Below are positions 1-7,024 of a DNA stretch of 31,525 nt, piece after piece. Made by a program: the position numbers and the translations under genes. The DNA lies in IMG/VR virus record IMGVR_UViG_3300034375_008145, positions 1 through 31,525 of that record. One strand, 5' to 3'. The notes under the pieces are model-generated. The model saw nothing but the letters and a program-made list of their open reading frames with translations, was not told the DNA's origin and ran no database searches. The stretch comes from a virus. How positions within the stretch are numbered: the first letter of the stretch is position 1; the number at the start of each line of letters is the position of its first letter.

Positions 1-864
1 ACCGATGATCCCGATTGAAGATGTCCAGAGACCCATAACAGGAACAAACAGCATGAAAAAATGCAACCAACGCTTATTGCTAAACGCAATACCGAAAATT
101 TGTGACCAAAAACGATTAGCCGTAACCATGGAATAAGTTTCTTCTTCCTGAGTCGGTTCAAATGCTTTGAAAGTGTTTGCTTGTTCACCATCTTCAAATA
201 GAGTGTTTTCTACAGTAGCACCATGAATAGCACAGAGCAGTGCTCCTCCCAATATACCAGCAACACCCATCATATGGAAGGGATTGAGCGTCCAGTTGTG
301 GAAACCTTGGAGGAACAAGAGGAACCTGAAGATGGCCGCAACCCCGAACGAGGGGGCAAAGAACCAACTAGATTGCCCGAGAGGGTACATAAGGAAAACG
401 CTGACAAAGACAGCAATCGGGCCAGAGAAAGCAATCGCATTGTATGGTCTAATCCCTACGAGTCTGGCAATCTCAAATTGCCTGAGCATAAAACCTATGA
501 GAGCGAAGGCACCGTGGAGCGCCACAAAAGCCCAGAGTCCCCCAAGTTGGAACCAGCGGACGAGATCTCCCTGAGCTTCTGGACCCCATAGAAGAAGTAG
601 GGAATGTCCGAGAGCGTCAGCAGGAGTTGATACAGCAGCAGTAAGGAAATTACATCCCTCAAGATACGAAGAAGCAATCCCGTGAGTGTACCAGCTTGTG
701 ACGAACGTTGTGCCAGTGAGCCAACCGCCCAGTGCCAGGTAAGCAGTAGGGAACAGAAGAAGACCTGACCAACCAACAAAAACGAACCTATCACGCTTAA
801 GCCAGTCATCGAGTACATCAAACCACCCCCTTGTTTGTTGTTGTGTTAGTGTGCTTGCGACCAT
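1..864 (-). CDS. psbD: Photosystem II reaction centre protein D2 (3' end outside window)
   Basis: D2 binds the photosystem II cofactors together with D1 in the thylakoid membrane; phage copies keep photosynthesis running during infection. I translated 288 codons from the ATG at 864 to the window edge; the usual D2 is about 352 residues, so roughly the last 64 are missing. The N-terminus, Gln129, redox-active Tyr160 (LMYPLG), His189 and chlorophyll ligand His197 (NPFHMMG) fall at canonical positions. An AAGGAAAA ribosome-binding site precedes the ATG. The gene lies downstream of psbA on the same strand but beyond the psbA terminator, so it needs readthrough or its own promoter. Identification is certain; only the C-terminus is unseen. 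Confidence 0.97.
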   Translation of the reverse strand, partial: MVASTLTQQQTRGWFDVLDDWLKRDRFVFVGWSGLLLFPTAYLALGGWLTGTTFVTSWYTHGIASSYLEGCNFLTAAVSTPADALGHSLLLLWGPEAQGDLVRWFQLGGLWAFVALHGAFALIGFMLRQFEIARLVGIRPYNAIAFSGPIAVFVSVFLMYPLGQSSWFFAPSFGVAAIFRFLLFLQGFHNWTLNPFHMMGVAGILGGALLCAIHGATVENTLFEDGEQANTFKAFEPTQEEETYSMVTANRFWSQIFGIAFSNKRWLHFFMLFVPVMGLWTSSIGIIG

Positions 865-958
865 TAGTTTTTTCCTTTTCTTTTTTTAACCAGAATAGTT
901 GAGGGTAAGTATCCATGATAATCTCCCTCAGTTTGTAAGGTGTATTGTCGTCTATCAT
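818..958 (-). CDS. Doubtful 46-aa ORF between psbA terminator and psbD
   Basis: This short frame begins [13 protein letters not shown], has a Lys-rich middle and overlaps the first 47 nt of psbD in another frame. It starts about 10 nt after the psbA terminator and I see no Shine-Dalgarno sequence. The first 30 residues have a protein-like composition; the tail that overlaps psbD does not. It may be a small phage gene, the remnant of a gene once between psbA and psbD, or chance. I do not recognise it. Confidence 0.25.
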   Translation of the reverse strand: MIDDNTPYKLREIIMDTYPQLFWLKKEKEKTNGRKHTNTTTNKGVV

Positions 959-969
959 AGTAGATGAAA

Positions 970-989
970 AAGGGACCCGAAGGTCCCTT
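970..989 (-). terminator. Intrinsic terminator after psbA
   Basis: An 8-bp perfect stem (AAGGGACC/GGTCCCTT) closed by a TTCG tetraloop is followed on the minus strand by five T residues. It lies 42 nt past the psbA stop codon and separates psbA from psbD. Confidence 0.9.
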
Positions 990-1031
990 AGTTGTTTTCC
1001 TAATAAATGACTCTTATTAAGATTACGAGTA

Positions 1032-2111
1032 TCAACCAACAGCAGGTGCGGTGAGTGCAACAGGAGTTGACTCAGCAGCAGCGAGGTCAAGAGGGAAGTT
1101 GTGAGCATTACGCTCATGCATTACCTCCATGCCGAGGTTGGCACGGTTGAGGACATCAGCCCAGGTGTTCAGGACTTTGCCCTGACTATCCATGATGGAC
1201 TGGTTGAAGTTGAAACCGTTGAGGTTGAATGCCATGGTGCTAACACCAAGAGCAGTGAACCAGATTCCTACAACAGGCCAAGCAGCGAGGAAGAAGTGAA
1301 GTGAACGGGAGTTGTTGAAGGATGCATATTGGAAGATTAGACGACCAAAGTATCCATGAGCAGCAACAATGTTGTAAGTCTCTTCTTCTTGACCGAACTT
1401 GTAACCATAGTTCTGGGACTCGTTCTCAGTGGTTTCACGAACTAGTGAAGATGTAACTAGTGAACCGTGCATTGCACTGAATAGTGAACCACCGAAGACA
1501 CCAGCCACACCAAGCATATGGAAGGGGTGCATCAGGATGTTATGTTCTGCCTGGAAAACAAGCATGAAGTTAAAAGTACCACTAATGCCGAGAGGCATAC
1601 CGTCAGAGAAAGATCCCTGACCAAAGGGGTAGACGAGGAAGACTGCAGATGCAGCTGCAACAGGTGCAGAATATGCAACACAGATCCAAGGTCTCATGCC
1701 CAGGCGGTAGGAAAGTTCCCATTCACGACCCATGTAGCAGAAGATGCCGATCAGGAAGTGGAAGACAACCAGCTGGTAAGGACCGCCGTTGTACAGCCAC
1801 TCATCGAGAGAAGCAGCTTCCCAGATGGGATAGAAGTGCAGGCCAATTGCATTAGAGGAAGGAACAACAGCACCAGAGATGATGTTGTTGCCATAGAGAA
1901 GGGAACCTGCAACGGGTTCGCGAATTCCATCGATGTCAACTGGTGGGGCAGCGATGAATGCGATAATGAAACAAAGTGTAGCAGCTAGTAGGGTTGGAAT
2001 CATAAGAGTTCCGAACCAGCCAACATAAAGACGATTGTTGGTGGAAGTTACCCAGTCAGTGAACTGTTCCCAAGTATTCGATTGTTTTTGTGAAAGAGTT
2101 GAAGCGGACAT
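1032..2111 (-). CDS. psbA: Photosystem II reaction centre protein D1, Glu130 (high-light) type
   Basis: D1 carries the electron-transfer cofactors and Mn-cluster ligands of photosystem II and turns over fastest under light stress; the phage copy replaces host D1 during infection. The 359-residue product is full length and uninterrupted. Tyr161, Asp170, Glu189, His190 and His198 are at canonical positions, as are C-terminal Asp342 and Ala344, the processing site, followed by a 15-residue extension. Residue 130 is Glu ([11 protein letters not shown]), the D1:2 form linked to faster photoprotection. The ATG at 2111 has no clear Shine-Dalgarno. The gene has a consensus promoter at 2283-2311, a long leader and a terminator at 970-989, so it can be transcribed alone. 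Confidence 0.98.
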   Translation of the reverse strand: MSASTLSQKQSNTWEQFTDWVTSTNNRLYVGWFGTLMIPTLLAATLCFIIAFIAAPPVDIDGIREPVAGSLLYGNNIISGAVVPSSNAIGLHFYPIWEAASLDEWLYNGGPYQLVVFHFLIGIFCYMGREWELSYRLGMRPWICVAYSAPVAAASAVFLVYPFGQGSFSDGMPLGISGTFNFMLVFQAEHNILMHPFHMLGVAGVFGGSLFSAMHGSLVTSSLVRETTENESQNYGYKFGQEEETYNIVAAHGYFGRLIFQYASFNNSRSLHFFLAAWPVVGIWFTALGVSTMAFNLNGFNFNQSIMDSQGKVLNTWADVLNRANLGMEVMHERNAHNFPLDLAAAESTPVALTAPAVG

Positions 2112-2275
2112 TTGAAAAAGGGTTAAGTAAAAGTTCGGGGGAACGAACCAGTTATTAGTATTTCCGTGCCACCCTCCGGCTCGGATATTAGAGACGTGAT
2201 TTAGACTCCCTAGAGGTCTCGGTTTACGGAGAGTTTACAATAGATTAAAAAACGTTACGTTTCTTAACCCATTGA
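2112..2275 (-). promoter_or_regulatory. Long structured 5' leader of psbA
   Basis: The predicted transcript start near 2275 leaves about 165 nt of untranslated leader. It contains a stem of GTTCG/CGAAC at 2133-2148, only about 20 nt before the start codon, and a CCGTGCC/GGCTCGG stem with one internal mismatch at 2164-2184. There is no ORF of note and no Shine-Dalgarno at the start codon. Translational or RNA-stability control is an inference. Confidence 0.45.
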
Positions 2276-2282
2276 CTTATTT

Positions 2283-2311
2283 AGTATAACAGAATCCAGA
2301 GGACCTGTCAA
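2283..2311 (-). promoter_or_regulatory. Sigma70-type promoter of psbA
   Basis: On the minus strand TTGACA (2306-2311) is separated by exactly 17 nt from TATACT (2283-2288). This matches the host vegetative sigma consensus and the same arrangement upstream of other operons in this window (7127-7155, 8629-8657, 23514-23542). The sequence continues as AAATA after the -10. Confidence 0.85.
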
Positions 2312-2324
2312 GGGGTCTAATGGG

Positions 2325-2332
2325 GATAAATA
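2325..2332 (+). promoter_or_regulatory. T4-type late promoter for plus-strand gene block
   Basis: GATAAATA fits the NATAAATA late-promoter element read by gp55-type sigma in T4-like cyanophages. Transcription would start near 2338-2341, 15-18 nt before the ATG at 2356. This supports that start over the ATG at 2320, which would be upstream of the transcript. Confidence 0.65.
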
Positions 2333-2355
2333 GCCCAGCGTCTCAAAACGAGCGA

Positions 2356-2841
2356 ATGAAAAAAGCACTTGTGCTTCTTAGTATGTTAGCGATGGCGGCT
2401 CCTGCACATGCCGATATTACTCATAAAATTTCTTCCTCAGTTCAACTAACAGTTGATGCATCTGCCTCACAGGCAACTCGTCTTGGTTCTACTTATTCGG
2501 TAAGTGGTAGCAATCTTACTGTCACAACACCAGGTGGACTTGGAACACTTAGTTCAGGAAGTGCCGTTGACTATACAGCAACATCTTATACAGCACCCAG
2601 CACAGGGACATACTCTTTTAGCGAATCATTCATTGAAGGAGATGCAATCCCAACAGGAACGACCGTTTCTAGCGGTGTGGTTGGAACCTTACCCGCATTT
2701 GGAAGCGTCACCACAACTGCTGGTGGCGTGGCTGGTGCTCTCGCTGGTACTATCGATAGTACTCACACTATTGGACTAACTGCTGGTGGCTCTGGTACTT
2801 CTGCTACTGGCCAATTTGTATCTGAAATTACTGTTAAATAA
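2356..2841 (+). CDS. Exported Ser/Thr/Gly-rich protein, late gene
   Basis: I do not recognise this 161-residue protein. It has a clear Sec signal peptide (MKKALVLLSMLAMAAPAHA, cleavage near residue 19) and a mature part of Ser, Thr, Gly and Ala in short beta-prone repeats with no Cys, as in secreted fibres or beta-rich surface proteins. I chose the ATG at 2356 because an upstream in-frame ATG (2320) precedes the late promoter and would hide the signal peptide. It is the first of three plus-strand exported proteins under late control. A virion or envelope-associated role is inference. Confidence 0.75.
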   Translation: MKKALVLLSMLAMAAPAHADITHKISSSVQLTVDASASQATRLGSTYSVSGSNLTVTTPGGLGTLSSGSAVDYTATSYTAPSTGTYSFSESFIEGDAIPTGTTVSSGVVGTLPAFGSVTTTAGGVAGALAGTIDSTHTIGLTAGGSGTSATGQFVSEITVK

Positions 2842-2851
2842 CGTATGGTAA

Positions 2852-3289
2852 ATGGTAATGAAACAAATTACAGTTGTGGGTGCCGTTGCTCTAATTGTAT
2901 CGGCACCCCTTTCTGCGACTGCTGTTCCCGTTGTACCAAATTTCACTCAGGGTTCAATGACGAGCCACACAGAGACGACGCAGAAGATAACAGAGACAAT
3001 CAACTCGATGGACTATAACACAGGGTATCAATACTCTATAACTGGTAGTGGTATCTCTGCATCTGGATCATTATCTCCTTCAACATCATCTTCTTCATCA
3101 AATATCAATGGGGTGACTTCAACATGGACTGGATTAAACACACGACCAAACTTTGTTCAGACGACACCAGGGGCTGCATTTCAGTATACAGAAACTTATA
3201 TGGGTCCTGGTTTAAGCAATCAAACAATAATTCAAAGAACGACGGAAATAAAAAGCGTAACAGACACAACAAGTATATTCTCGCAATAA
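2852..3289 (+). CDS. Exported Ser/Thr-rich protein, late gene
   Basis: I do not recognise this protein. The 145-residue product has an N-terminal signal sequence (ITVVGAVALIVSAPLSATA, cleavage near residue 24) followed by a Thr/Ser-rich region with a polyserine stretch near residue 80. It follows the previous gene after 10 nt; starts at 2852 or 2858 are both possible. Composition resembles the upstream neighbour, suggesting secreted or virion-surface proteins acting together. The last 166 nt overlap the next reading frame, whose start is problematic. Confidence 0.7.
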   Translation: MVMKQITVVGAVALIVSAPLSATAVPVVPNFTQGSMTSHTETTQKITETINSMDYNTGYQYSITGSGISASGSLSPSTSSSSSNINGVTSTWTGLNTRPNFVQTTPGAAFQYTETYMGPGLSNQTIIQRTTEIKSVTDTTSIFSQ

Positions 3290-4011
3290 TTACACTGTTC
3301 TTTGCAACACCTTCCCATGCTGAAACCGTTGGTGGTGTCTCTGCTACTGCTGCTCCTGTTGCTAATTCCTCAGGCAGTGTTACAAACCAGGCTATACAAG
3401 TTCTTCAGGGACCATACATTACAAACACCTATGGTGGTGGTATTCAATGCCAAGGGCCCACTCTTAACATTACCCCATTCATAACTGGATCTGCATCTGC
3501 TCAAAAACCATACGATCCATACTATATGGATCCTGTTTATGATATGAGAGATATGGATGAAGATGGTGCTCCAGACAATCCTGGAGATATTCTTTATCGT
3601 ATTCCAGTAAGAACTGGCCAAAAGGATAATTATAATCTTTCTCTTGGAGTTTCTGCTACTTGGTCAATACCACAAGATAAAAAACTACAAGACCAATGTA
3701 AAGAAGCAGCTGCTGCTAACATCGATCTGATGAAACAAACAACTGCTAATAAGAGATTAGATTTTGAAATTGCTAGACTAAAGAATTGTGGTGAGCTTAT
3801 GAAGCAAGGTATCTACTTCCACCCCAAGTCACCGTATTATAAAGTGTGTGCGGATGTGGTTGTAACAAATCCTGGTGGTGTTATTCCTCCACACAGACAT
3901 ACTATCCCTTCGGTTTCAAAGTCTGCCGCAACACCCGAATCGCGTGTGAGCGTTCGCGCTGAAGATCTCGGCGGTCCCTTACGGACAGGACCTCAGGTGT
4001 CTTCCCCCTGA
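3124..4011 (+). CDS. Exported protein with charged Asp-rich centre; start uncertain
   Basis: Unrecognised protein of up to 295 residues. A signal-peptide-like segment (KYILAIITLFFATPSHA) sits at residues 51-67, behind a 50-residue extension that overlaps the previous gene and looks like shadow translation. No ATG, GTG or TTG lies close to the signal segment, so the true start is unclear: the ATG at 3124, a rare start, or a -1 frameshift from the upstream gene. The mature part has an Asp-rich patch (DMRDMDEDGAPDNPGD), helical segments and several Cys, ending near Pro/His-rich sequence. The last 110 nt overlap a convergent gene. Confidence 0.65.
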   Translation: MDWIKHTTKLCSDDTRGCISVYRNLYGSWFKQSNNNSKNDGNKKRNRHNKYILAIITLFFATPSHAETVGGVSATAAPVANSSGSVTNQAIQVLQGPYITNTYGGGIQCQGPTLNITPFITGSASAQKPYDPYYMDPVYDMRDMDEDGAPDNPGDILYRIPVRTGQKDNYNLSLGVSATWSIPQDKKLQDQCKEAAAANIDLMKQTTANKRLDFEIARLKNCGELMKQGIYFHPKSPYYKVCADVVVTNPGGVIPPHRHTIPSVSKSAATPESRVSVRAEDLGGPLRTGPQVSSP

Positions 4012-4672
4012 TAGCAGCAATCTTTTTCATAACTTTCTTGACCGTTGGTTTGACAACCTTGAGTAGGATGTCTGCCAGCGGTTTTGCCATAAGTGCTGAT
4101 GCTGTTGCCACTACAGCAATACCACCAGTGGTCATGACAGCACCAGGACTAGGAAGACCAGCAACAATCTGCTCTGGTAGAGGCACTGGTTCTGTAATCT
4201 GAATACACTGATTGCCAACTAACTGGTAGTCAGTTACCTTCTTTCTGAACCCCTCAATGTATGTTCCTACAGGTTCCTTGGCCTGCTGTGCTGGTGTGGG
4301 GCAGTCCACCTTAGCAGTAGCAGGTGGTGCTGCCTGAGGTAGTTCTACTTGTCCTGGTGGTTCTGGTTTTTCTTTTCGTCTCGTATCTACCCCAGAAGGT
4401 CTTGTAGGAACTATCTGTTCAGGTTCAAAATTAATAGGATTATAACTGGGAATGCCAGAGTCACAATACGTAACCAAACCTCTCTCGTCATCACTTCCAA
4501 GAGTTTTGGATTTGTTGTTTGCTTCATGAGCCTCAACACACCCAGGGATGTCCACGATAGGTACACCTATATTTACCGTAACTGGTGGTGCATATGGTAA
4601 TGAGTATGAAGGATCATTAAAAGACCACTGAGGAATATCCAGTTCCCTAATTTTAATCTCTGGTATTTCCAT
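3902..4672 (-). CDS. Conserved cyanophage protein with Pro-rich region and one TM segment
   Basis: Function unknown. The 256-residue product has a hydrophilic N-terminal half with Cys-containing segments (DIPGCVEAHE), a Pro/Glu-rich linker around residues 95-130, a hydrophobic segment near residues 178-200 (GGIAVVATASALMAKP) and a strongly basic C-terminus. The layout suggests a membrane-anchored protein with a long exposed N-terminal region. I recall similar proteins in many T4-like cyanophages near psbA but know no tested role. It overlaps the convergent plus-strand gene tail to tail by 110 nt. Confidence 0.75.
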   Translation of the reverse strand: MEIPEIKIRELDIPQWSFNDPSYSLPYAPPVTVNIGVPIVDIPGCVEAHEANNKSKTLGSDDERGLVTYCDSGIPSYNPINFEPEQIVPTRPSGVDTRRKEKPEPPGQVELPQAAPPATAKVDCPTPAQQAKEPVGTYIEGFRKKVTDYQLVGNQCIQITEPVPLPEQIVAGLPSPGAVMTTGGIAVVATASALMAKPLADILLKVVKPTVKKVMKKIAAIRGKTPEVLSVRDRRDLQRERSHAIRVLRQTLKPKG

Positions 4673-4715
4673 TAATCATGAAAAAAGTTTAGAATAGCCG
4701 TCCAAGCAGAATGAA

Positions 4716-4748
4716 AAGCAACGAAGAGAAAAAATTGCTCCGTTGCTT
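4716..4748 (-). terminator. Possible weak terminator
   Basis: An 8-bp inverted repeat (AAGCAACG/CGTTGCTT) with a 17-nt A/T-rich loop lies in the 174-nt gap between the genes ending at 4847 and starting at 4672. On the minus strand it is followed by TTTTC. The long loop makes it a weak candidate. I see no supported gene in the rest of the gap. Confidence 0.35.
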
Positions 4749-4846
4749 CTTTTCTGATTTGTTTTTTATATGTGCGAGAAGTGTATGCAGTCCGAGTCAT
4801 GACTATCAATTAATATTTTCATTATTTAACACTTCTCATGTAATTT

Positions 4847-5119
4847 TCAGAAAGGAATCGCACCGCCAGTTACATTTGGCAAAGGTGATTGTGTTGATTC
4901 TGAAACAACACCACCAGTCATTGATGGCATCTCGGGGATGGCTGAATTCACCATACCAGGAAGTGCTTCTGTAATTGTCTTGGTAATTTCCTCGGTAACT
5001 TTGGTGCGAGCATTCTCAATCATTACATCTTTGTTCATGTAAAGATAAGTTCCACCACCAATAACTCCAAGTGATACAAGACCAGATAGTAGAGCAATAG
5101 TATTAATCAACTTTTGCAT
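4847..5119 (-). CDS. Small membrane-anchored protein
   Basis: This 90-residue protein has one N-terminal transmembrane segment (residues 5-27, IALLSGLVSLGVIGGGTYLY), then an acidic helical stretch and a Pro/Gly/Ser-rich tail. One N-terminal anchor with a soluble C-terminal domain fits an inner-membrane protein facing the periplasm. It starts inside the end of the two-TM gene upstream (17-nt overlap), so the pair is translationally coupled. Spanin-like or holin-accessory function is a guess from context; there is no diagnostic motif. Confidence 0.7.
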   Translation of the reverse strand: MQKLINTIALLSGLVSLGVIGGGTYLYMNKDVMIENARTKVTEEITKTITEALPGMVNSAIPEMPSMTGGVVSESTQSPLPNVTGGAIPF

Positions 5120-5390
5120 CTTTCTTCTCCTCTTTTACAGTAGGTTCTTCTTTCTTTTTAGCAGGAACAACCCCAAATGTGGCTAGAGTCCCAGTAAAAA
5201 CGCTGGCAATAAAAGTTGGATCGATATTCTTTTGAGGGACACCAGGAATAGTGACATAATTTAAAGTCAAAATTGCTGCAGACCAGCCCAAAATAAGAAC
5301 GCGGACAAAGGTAGAAACACCTTCATCCGCCCAATCAAACTTGTTATCCTTTTTGGTATCCTCTTTTTTCTTCAGATTTGATTCTGTCAT
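5103..5390 (-). CDS. Two-TM holin-like protein
   Basis: The 95-residue product has a highly charged N-terminus (Lys/Asp/Glu-rich, residues 5-22), two hydrophobic segments (about 27-48 and 60-79) and a Lys/Glu-rich cytoplasmic-type tail, the arrangement of class II holins. I recall related proteins in T4-like cyanophages without a proven function. A late-promoter-like AATAAATA lies 23-30 nt upstream and the next gene is coupled by overlap. Next to an exported metalloprotease-like protein, lysis or envelope modification is reasonable but unproven. Confidence 0.6.
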   Translation of the reverse strand: MTESNLKKKEDTKKDNKFDWADEGVSTFVRVLILGWSAAILTLNYVTIPGVPQKNIDPTFIASVFTGTLATFGVVPAKKKEEPTVKEEKKDAKVD

Positions 5391-5412
5391 TTAAAAAGAG
5401 GTGAGGCCATGA

Positions 5413-5420
5413 TATTTATT
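5413..5420 (-). promoter_or_regulatory. Candidate late promoter before holin-like gene
   Basis: On the minus strand AATAAATA fits NATAAATA and overlaps the stop codon of the upstream gene (5416-5418). The predicted start is about 15 nt before the ATG at 5390. Confidence 0.45.
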
Positions 5421-6105
5421 TAATATAACCATTCTCCTCAAGCCATTCTCTAGTCATCGGTGTTGGTTCATAGAAATCCCACATCCTACCTGTGGCACAA
5501 GCTTCTAATGCATGTGCTGTCATGCCCTCTGTGTGCCCTGCCCACATCGCTTCACGTTCCCATGGAAGTGATGATGTTGGATACGTGTCTTTTGCAATTT
5601 CAGCCCAGTATGAAGGAACATCTTCTTCGGGCATAATAATAGCAATCAAACTATTATTAATGCTGCCTGCCATACAATCTTGAGCAGCGTGCCATCCTTC
5701 ATGTCTCATAACGGCCATCAGTGTAGATGGTCTGTGCATGAATGCTTTATTCAGATAGAAGTTATTAGAAACCGTATGGTAAACACCACGGTGGCCTGGT
5801 GGAAAATATTTAGAATCCGCAAGATATACTTTAATACCAACTTGATTGGATAGAATCAACATGTAGTTGAATTCTTCAGCAATAGTAGTAAACTTTTCTG
5901 GATCTTCATATTCAGAAGAAATATCCAATAAAGAAAATACTTCTTTTACACCATCAGTACATTCCTGGAGAATCATACAACCCATGGCATCCATGGTGTA
6001 ATAACCCCTGGTTGGTTCAGCTAGTACTGGATTAATCCCTAATAGGCAAGTACCAATTAGGGTTGAGCTCAAGGCATTTTTCCAATTTGTAAACAGATTC
6101 TTCAT
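5416..6105 (-). CDS. Exported HExxH putative metallopeptidase
   Basis: The 229-residue product has a signal peptide (residues 1-29, cleavage after PVLA) and a zincin-type motif HEGWH at 135-139 (MRHEGWHAAQDC). A downstream Glu in PWEREA (about 183-185) could be the third zinc ligand. Four Cys (43, 49, 144, 203) could form disulphides in the periplasm. This indicates a secreted zinc protease or other zinc hydrolase acting on the host envelope; the substrate is unknown. Its start overlaps the upstream gene by 74 nt, but the signal peptide at the first Met supports it. Family assignment rests on the motif alone. Confidence 0.65.
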   Translation of the reverse strand: MKNLFTNWKNALSSTLIGTCLLGINPVLAEPTRGYYTMDAMGCMILQECTDGVKEVFSLLDISSEYEDPEKFTTIAEEFNYMLILSNQVGIKVYLADSKYFPPGHRGVYHTVSNNFYLNKAFMHRPSTLMAVMRHEGWHAAQDCMAGSINNSLIAIIMPEEDVPSYWAEIAKDTYPTSSLPWEREAMWAGHTEGMTAHALEACATGRMWDFYEPTPMTREWLEENGYIK

Positions 6106-6301
6106 GAACTTCTCTTAAATATTTTTCGAAGTGTGATTCGATATTGTCTACGTTGGTGTTGCCTTGACTTACCCAGTCATGACAGAACTCGTAAACTGCT
6201 CGACAGTGATCATTTAAATGATGACTTAAGGCACGAAATACTGCAGCCCTAAGTTGCATTCTTTCTGGAGCATATCGCCAATCCTTTGGAAATTCAGACA
6301 T
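6032..6301 (-). CDS. Conserved small cyanophage protein
   Basis: Unrecognised 89-residue soluble protein, predicted mostly helical, rich in Glu, His, Trp and Tyr, without signal or membrane segment. Its 3' end overlaps the metallopeptidase gene by 74 nt in another frame, so the two are probably cotranscribed from the promoter at 6331-6358. Confidence 0.7.
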   Translation of the reverse strand: MSEFPKDWRYAPERMQLRAAVFRALSHHLNDHCRAVYEFCHDWVSQGNTNVDNIESHFEKYLREVHEESVYKLEKCLELNPNWYLPIRD

Positions 6302-6330
6302 GGAAATAATAAAAAAGGACTATACTATGT

Positions 6331-6358
6331 ATGATACTAAATCAGTAGTTATTGTCAA
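6331..6358 (-). promoter_or_regulatory. Putative sigma70 promoter
   Basis: TTGACA (6353-6358) and TATCAT (6331-6336) on the minus strand are 16 nt apart, just upstream of the gene starting at 6301 and overlapping the end of the 61-aa gene. The -10 is less ideal than elsewhere. Confidence 0.55.
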
Positions 6359-6527
6359 CATATGATTTACATACTTTTAGATTGTTTCTACAATATTGTC
6401 GAACATATCCATGAACATCAATTTCCATCCTTTGATGTGCATGATTATGCACTGCTCCTATTAAAATGAAGATTCCTACAATCAAAAGATTAAATTGAGT
6501 GACTGGATGAAAAATAATTTTAAGCAT
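6342..6527 (-). CDS. Small single-TM protein
   Basis: The 61-residue product has one transmembrane segment (about residues 11-27, FNLLIVGIFILIGAV), a His-rich stretch right after it (HNHAHQ) and a basic C-terminus with two Cys. No family is recognised. Its ATG lies one base beyond the T-tract of the terminator at 6534-6551 and has no Shine-Dalgarno, so expression seems to depend on terminator readthrough. Confidence 0.55.
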   Translation of the reverse strand: MLKIIFHPVTQFNLLIVGIFILIGAVHNHAHQRMEIDVHGYVRQYCRNNLKVCKSYVDNNY

Positions 6528-6533
6528 TAAAAA

Positions 6534-6551
6534 GGGGGACCGAAGTCCCCC
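6534..6551 (-). terminator. Intrinsic terminator after porin-like gene
   Basis: GGGGGAC/GTCCCCC, a 7-bp stem with a TTCG tetraloop, is followed on the minus strand by TTTTT. It sits 25 nt after the stop of the gene at 6576. Confidence 0.92.
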
Positions 6552-6575
6552 TCATTATAGCACAGATTCAGTGAA

Positions 6576-6947
6576 TCAGAAGCTGTACTTGACGCCAAGC
6601 TTACCGCCGACGTTTAGATCATCGAACTCTTGCTGAGTGGTGATAGCAGAGAGTTCACCATAGATACCAAGTTGCTCAGTTACGGCAACACTAGCACCAA
6701 CCTTACCAGAGAACTCGGTCTCAGACTCAGCACCATCAGGAGAAACGATGGTTGGGCCACCCTGAATATACCAGGCAGCAGACTCGCCTACGGGACCTTC
6801 GTAACCTACGTGCAGATCAGTTGCAGCGCCAGTGTAGTCTTCGCCAACCCAACCAGCGTTGGTCTCAACGTTGACATAGGGACCTGCAAAAGCAGCACCA
6901 GCGGACATGGAGAGAGCAGCAGTTGCTGCGAATACAGATTTGATCAT
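6576..6947 (-). CDS. Small outer-membrane beta-barrel (porin-like) protein
   Basis: The 123-residue protein has a signal peptide (cleavage after SAGAAFA, residue 21). It then shows alternating hydrophobic/polar strands and ends in a C-terminal Phe after aromatic-rich strands (GVKYSF), the usual signature for outer-membrane insertion. It is too short for a classical porin, so it may form a small barrel. An unusually strong setup (two promoters, structured leader, GAGGT ribosome-binding site, strong terminator) suggests high expression as an independent unit. Changing the host envelope during infection is an inference. Confidence 0.7.
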   Translation of the reverse strand: MIKSVFAATAALSMSAGAAFAGPYVNVETNAGWVGEDYTGAATDLHVGYEGPVGESAAWYIQGGPTIVSPDGAESETEFSGKVGASVAVTEQLGIYGELSAITTQQEFDDLNVGGKLGVKYSF

Positions 6948-6969
6948 TTGAAATACCTCGTTTTTTGCT

Positions 6970-7015
6970 TGCGGAATGATTACCCGCAGATGATGGATCG
7001 GTTCGACTCCCGATC
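6970..7015 (-). promoter_or_regulatory. Two-hairpin 5' leader of porin-like gene
   Basis: Stems TGCGG/CCGCA (6970-6988, 9-nt loop) and GATCGG/CCGATC (6996-7015, 8-nt loop) lie between the proximal promoter and the gene. The second would be almost at the mRNA 5' end, a placement that protects mRNAs from decay. Read on the plus strand they resemble tRNA anticodon and T arms. Confidence 0.5.
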
Positions 7016-7024
7016 GCTTTGTGA

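Noticed and set aside
223-591. Plus-strand 122-aa ORF with Glu/Pro-rich sequence
   Set aside because: It runs fully antisense to psbD, whose identity is certain; the composition mirrors the complementary strand.
1518-1988. Plus-strand 156-aa ORF opposite psbA
   Set aside because: Antisense shadow of psbA with no start signal or family similarity.
1032-2111. Possible intron or homing endonuclease insertion in psbA
   Set aside because: The D1 frame is continuous at 359 residues with all cofactor ligands, so no insertion is present.
4711-4974. Plus-strand 87-aa ORF
   Set aside because: More than half is antisense to the minus-strand membrane gene, and the rest includes the candidate hairpin; there is no supporting start signal.
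6970-7015. Full tRNA-Ile gene on the plus strand
   Set aside because: Only anticodon-like and T-like arms are present; acceptor and D arms are missing and the T stem needs an abnormal loop.
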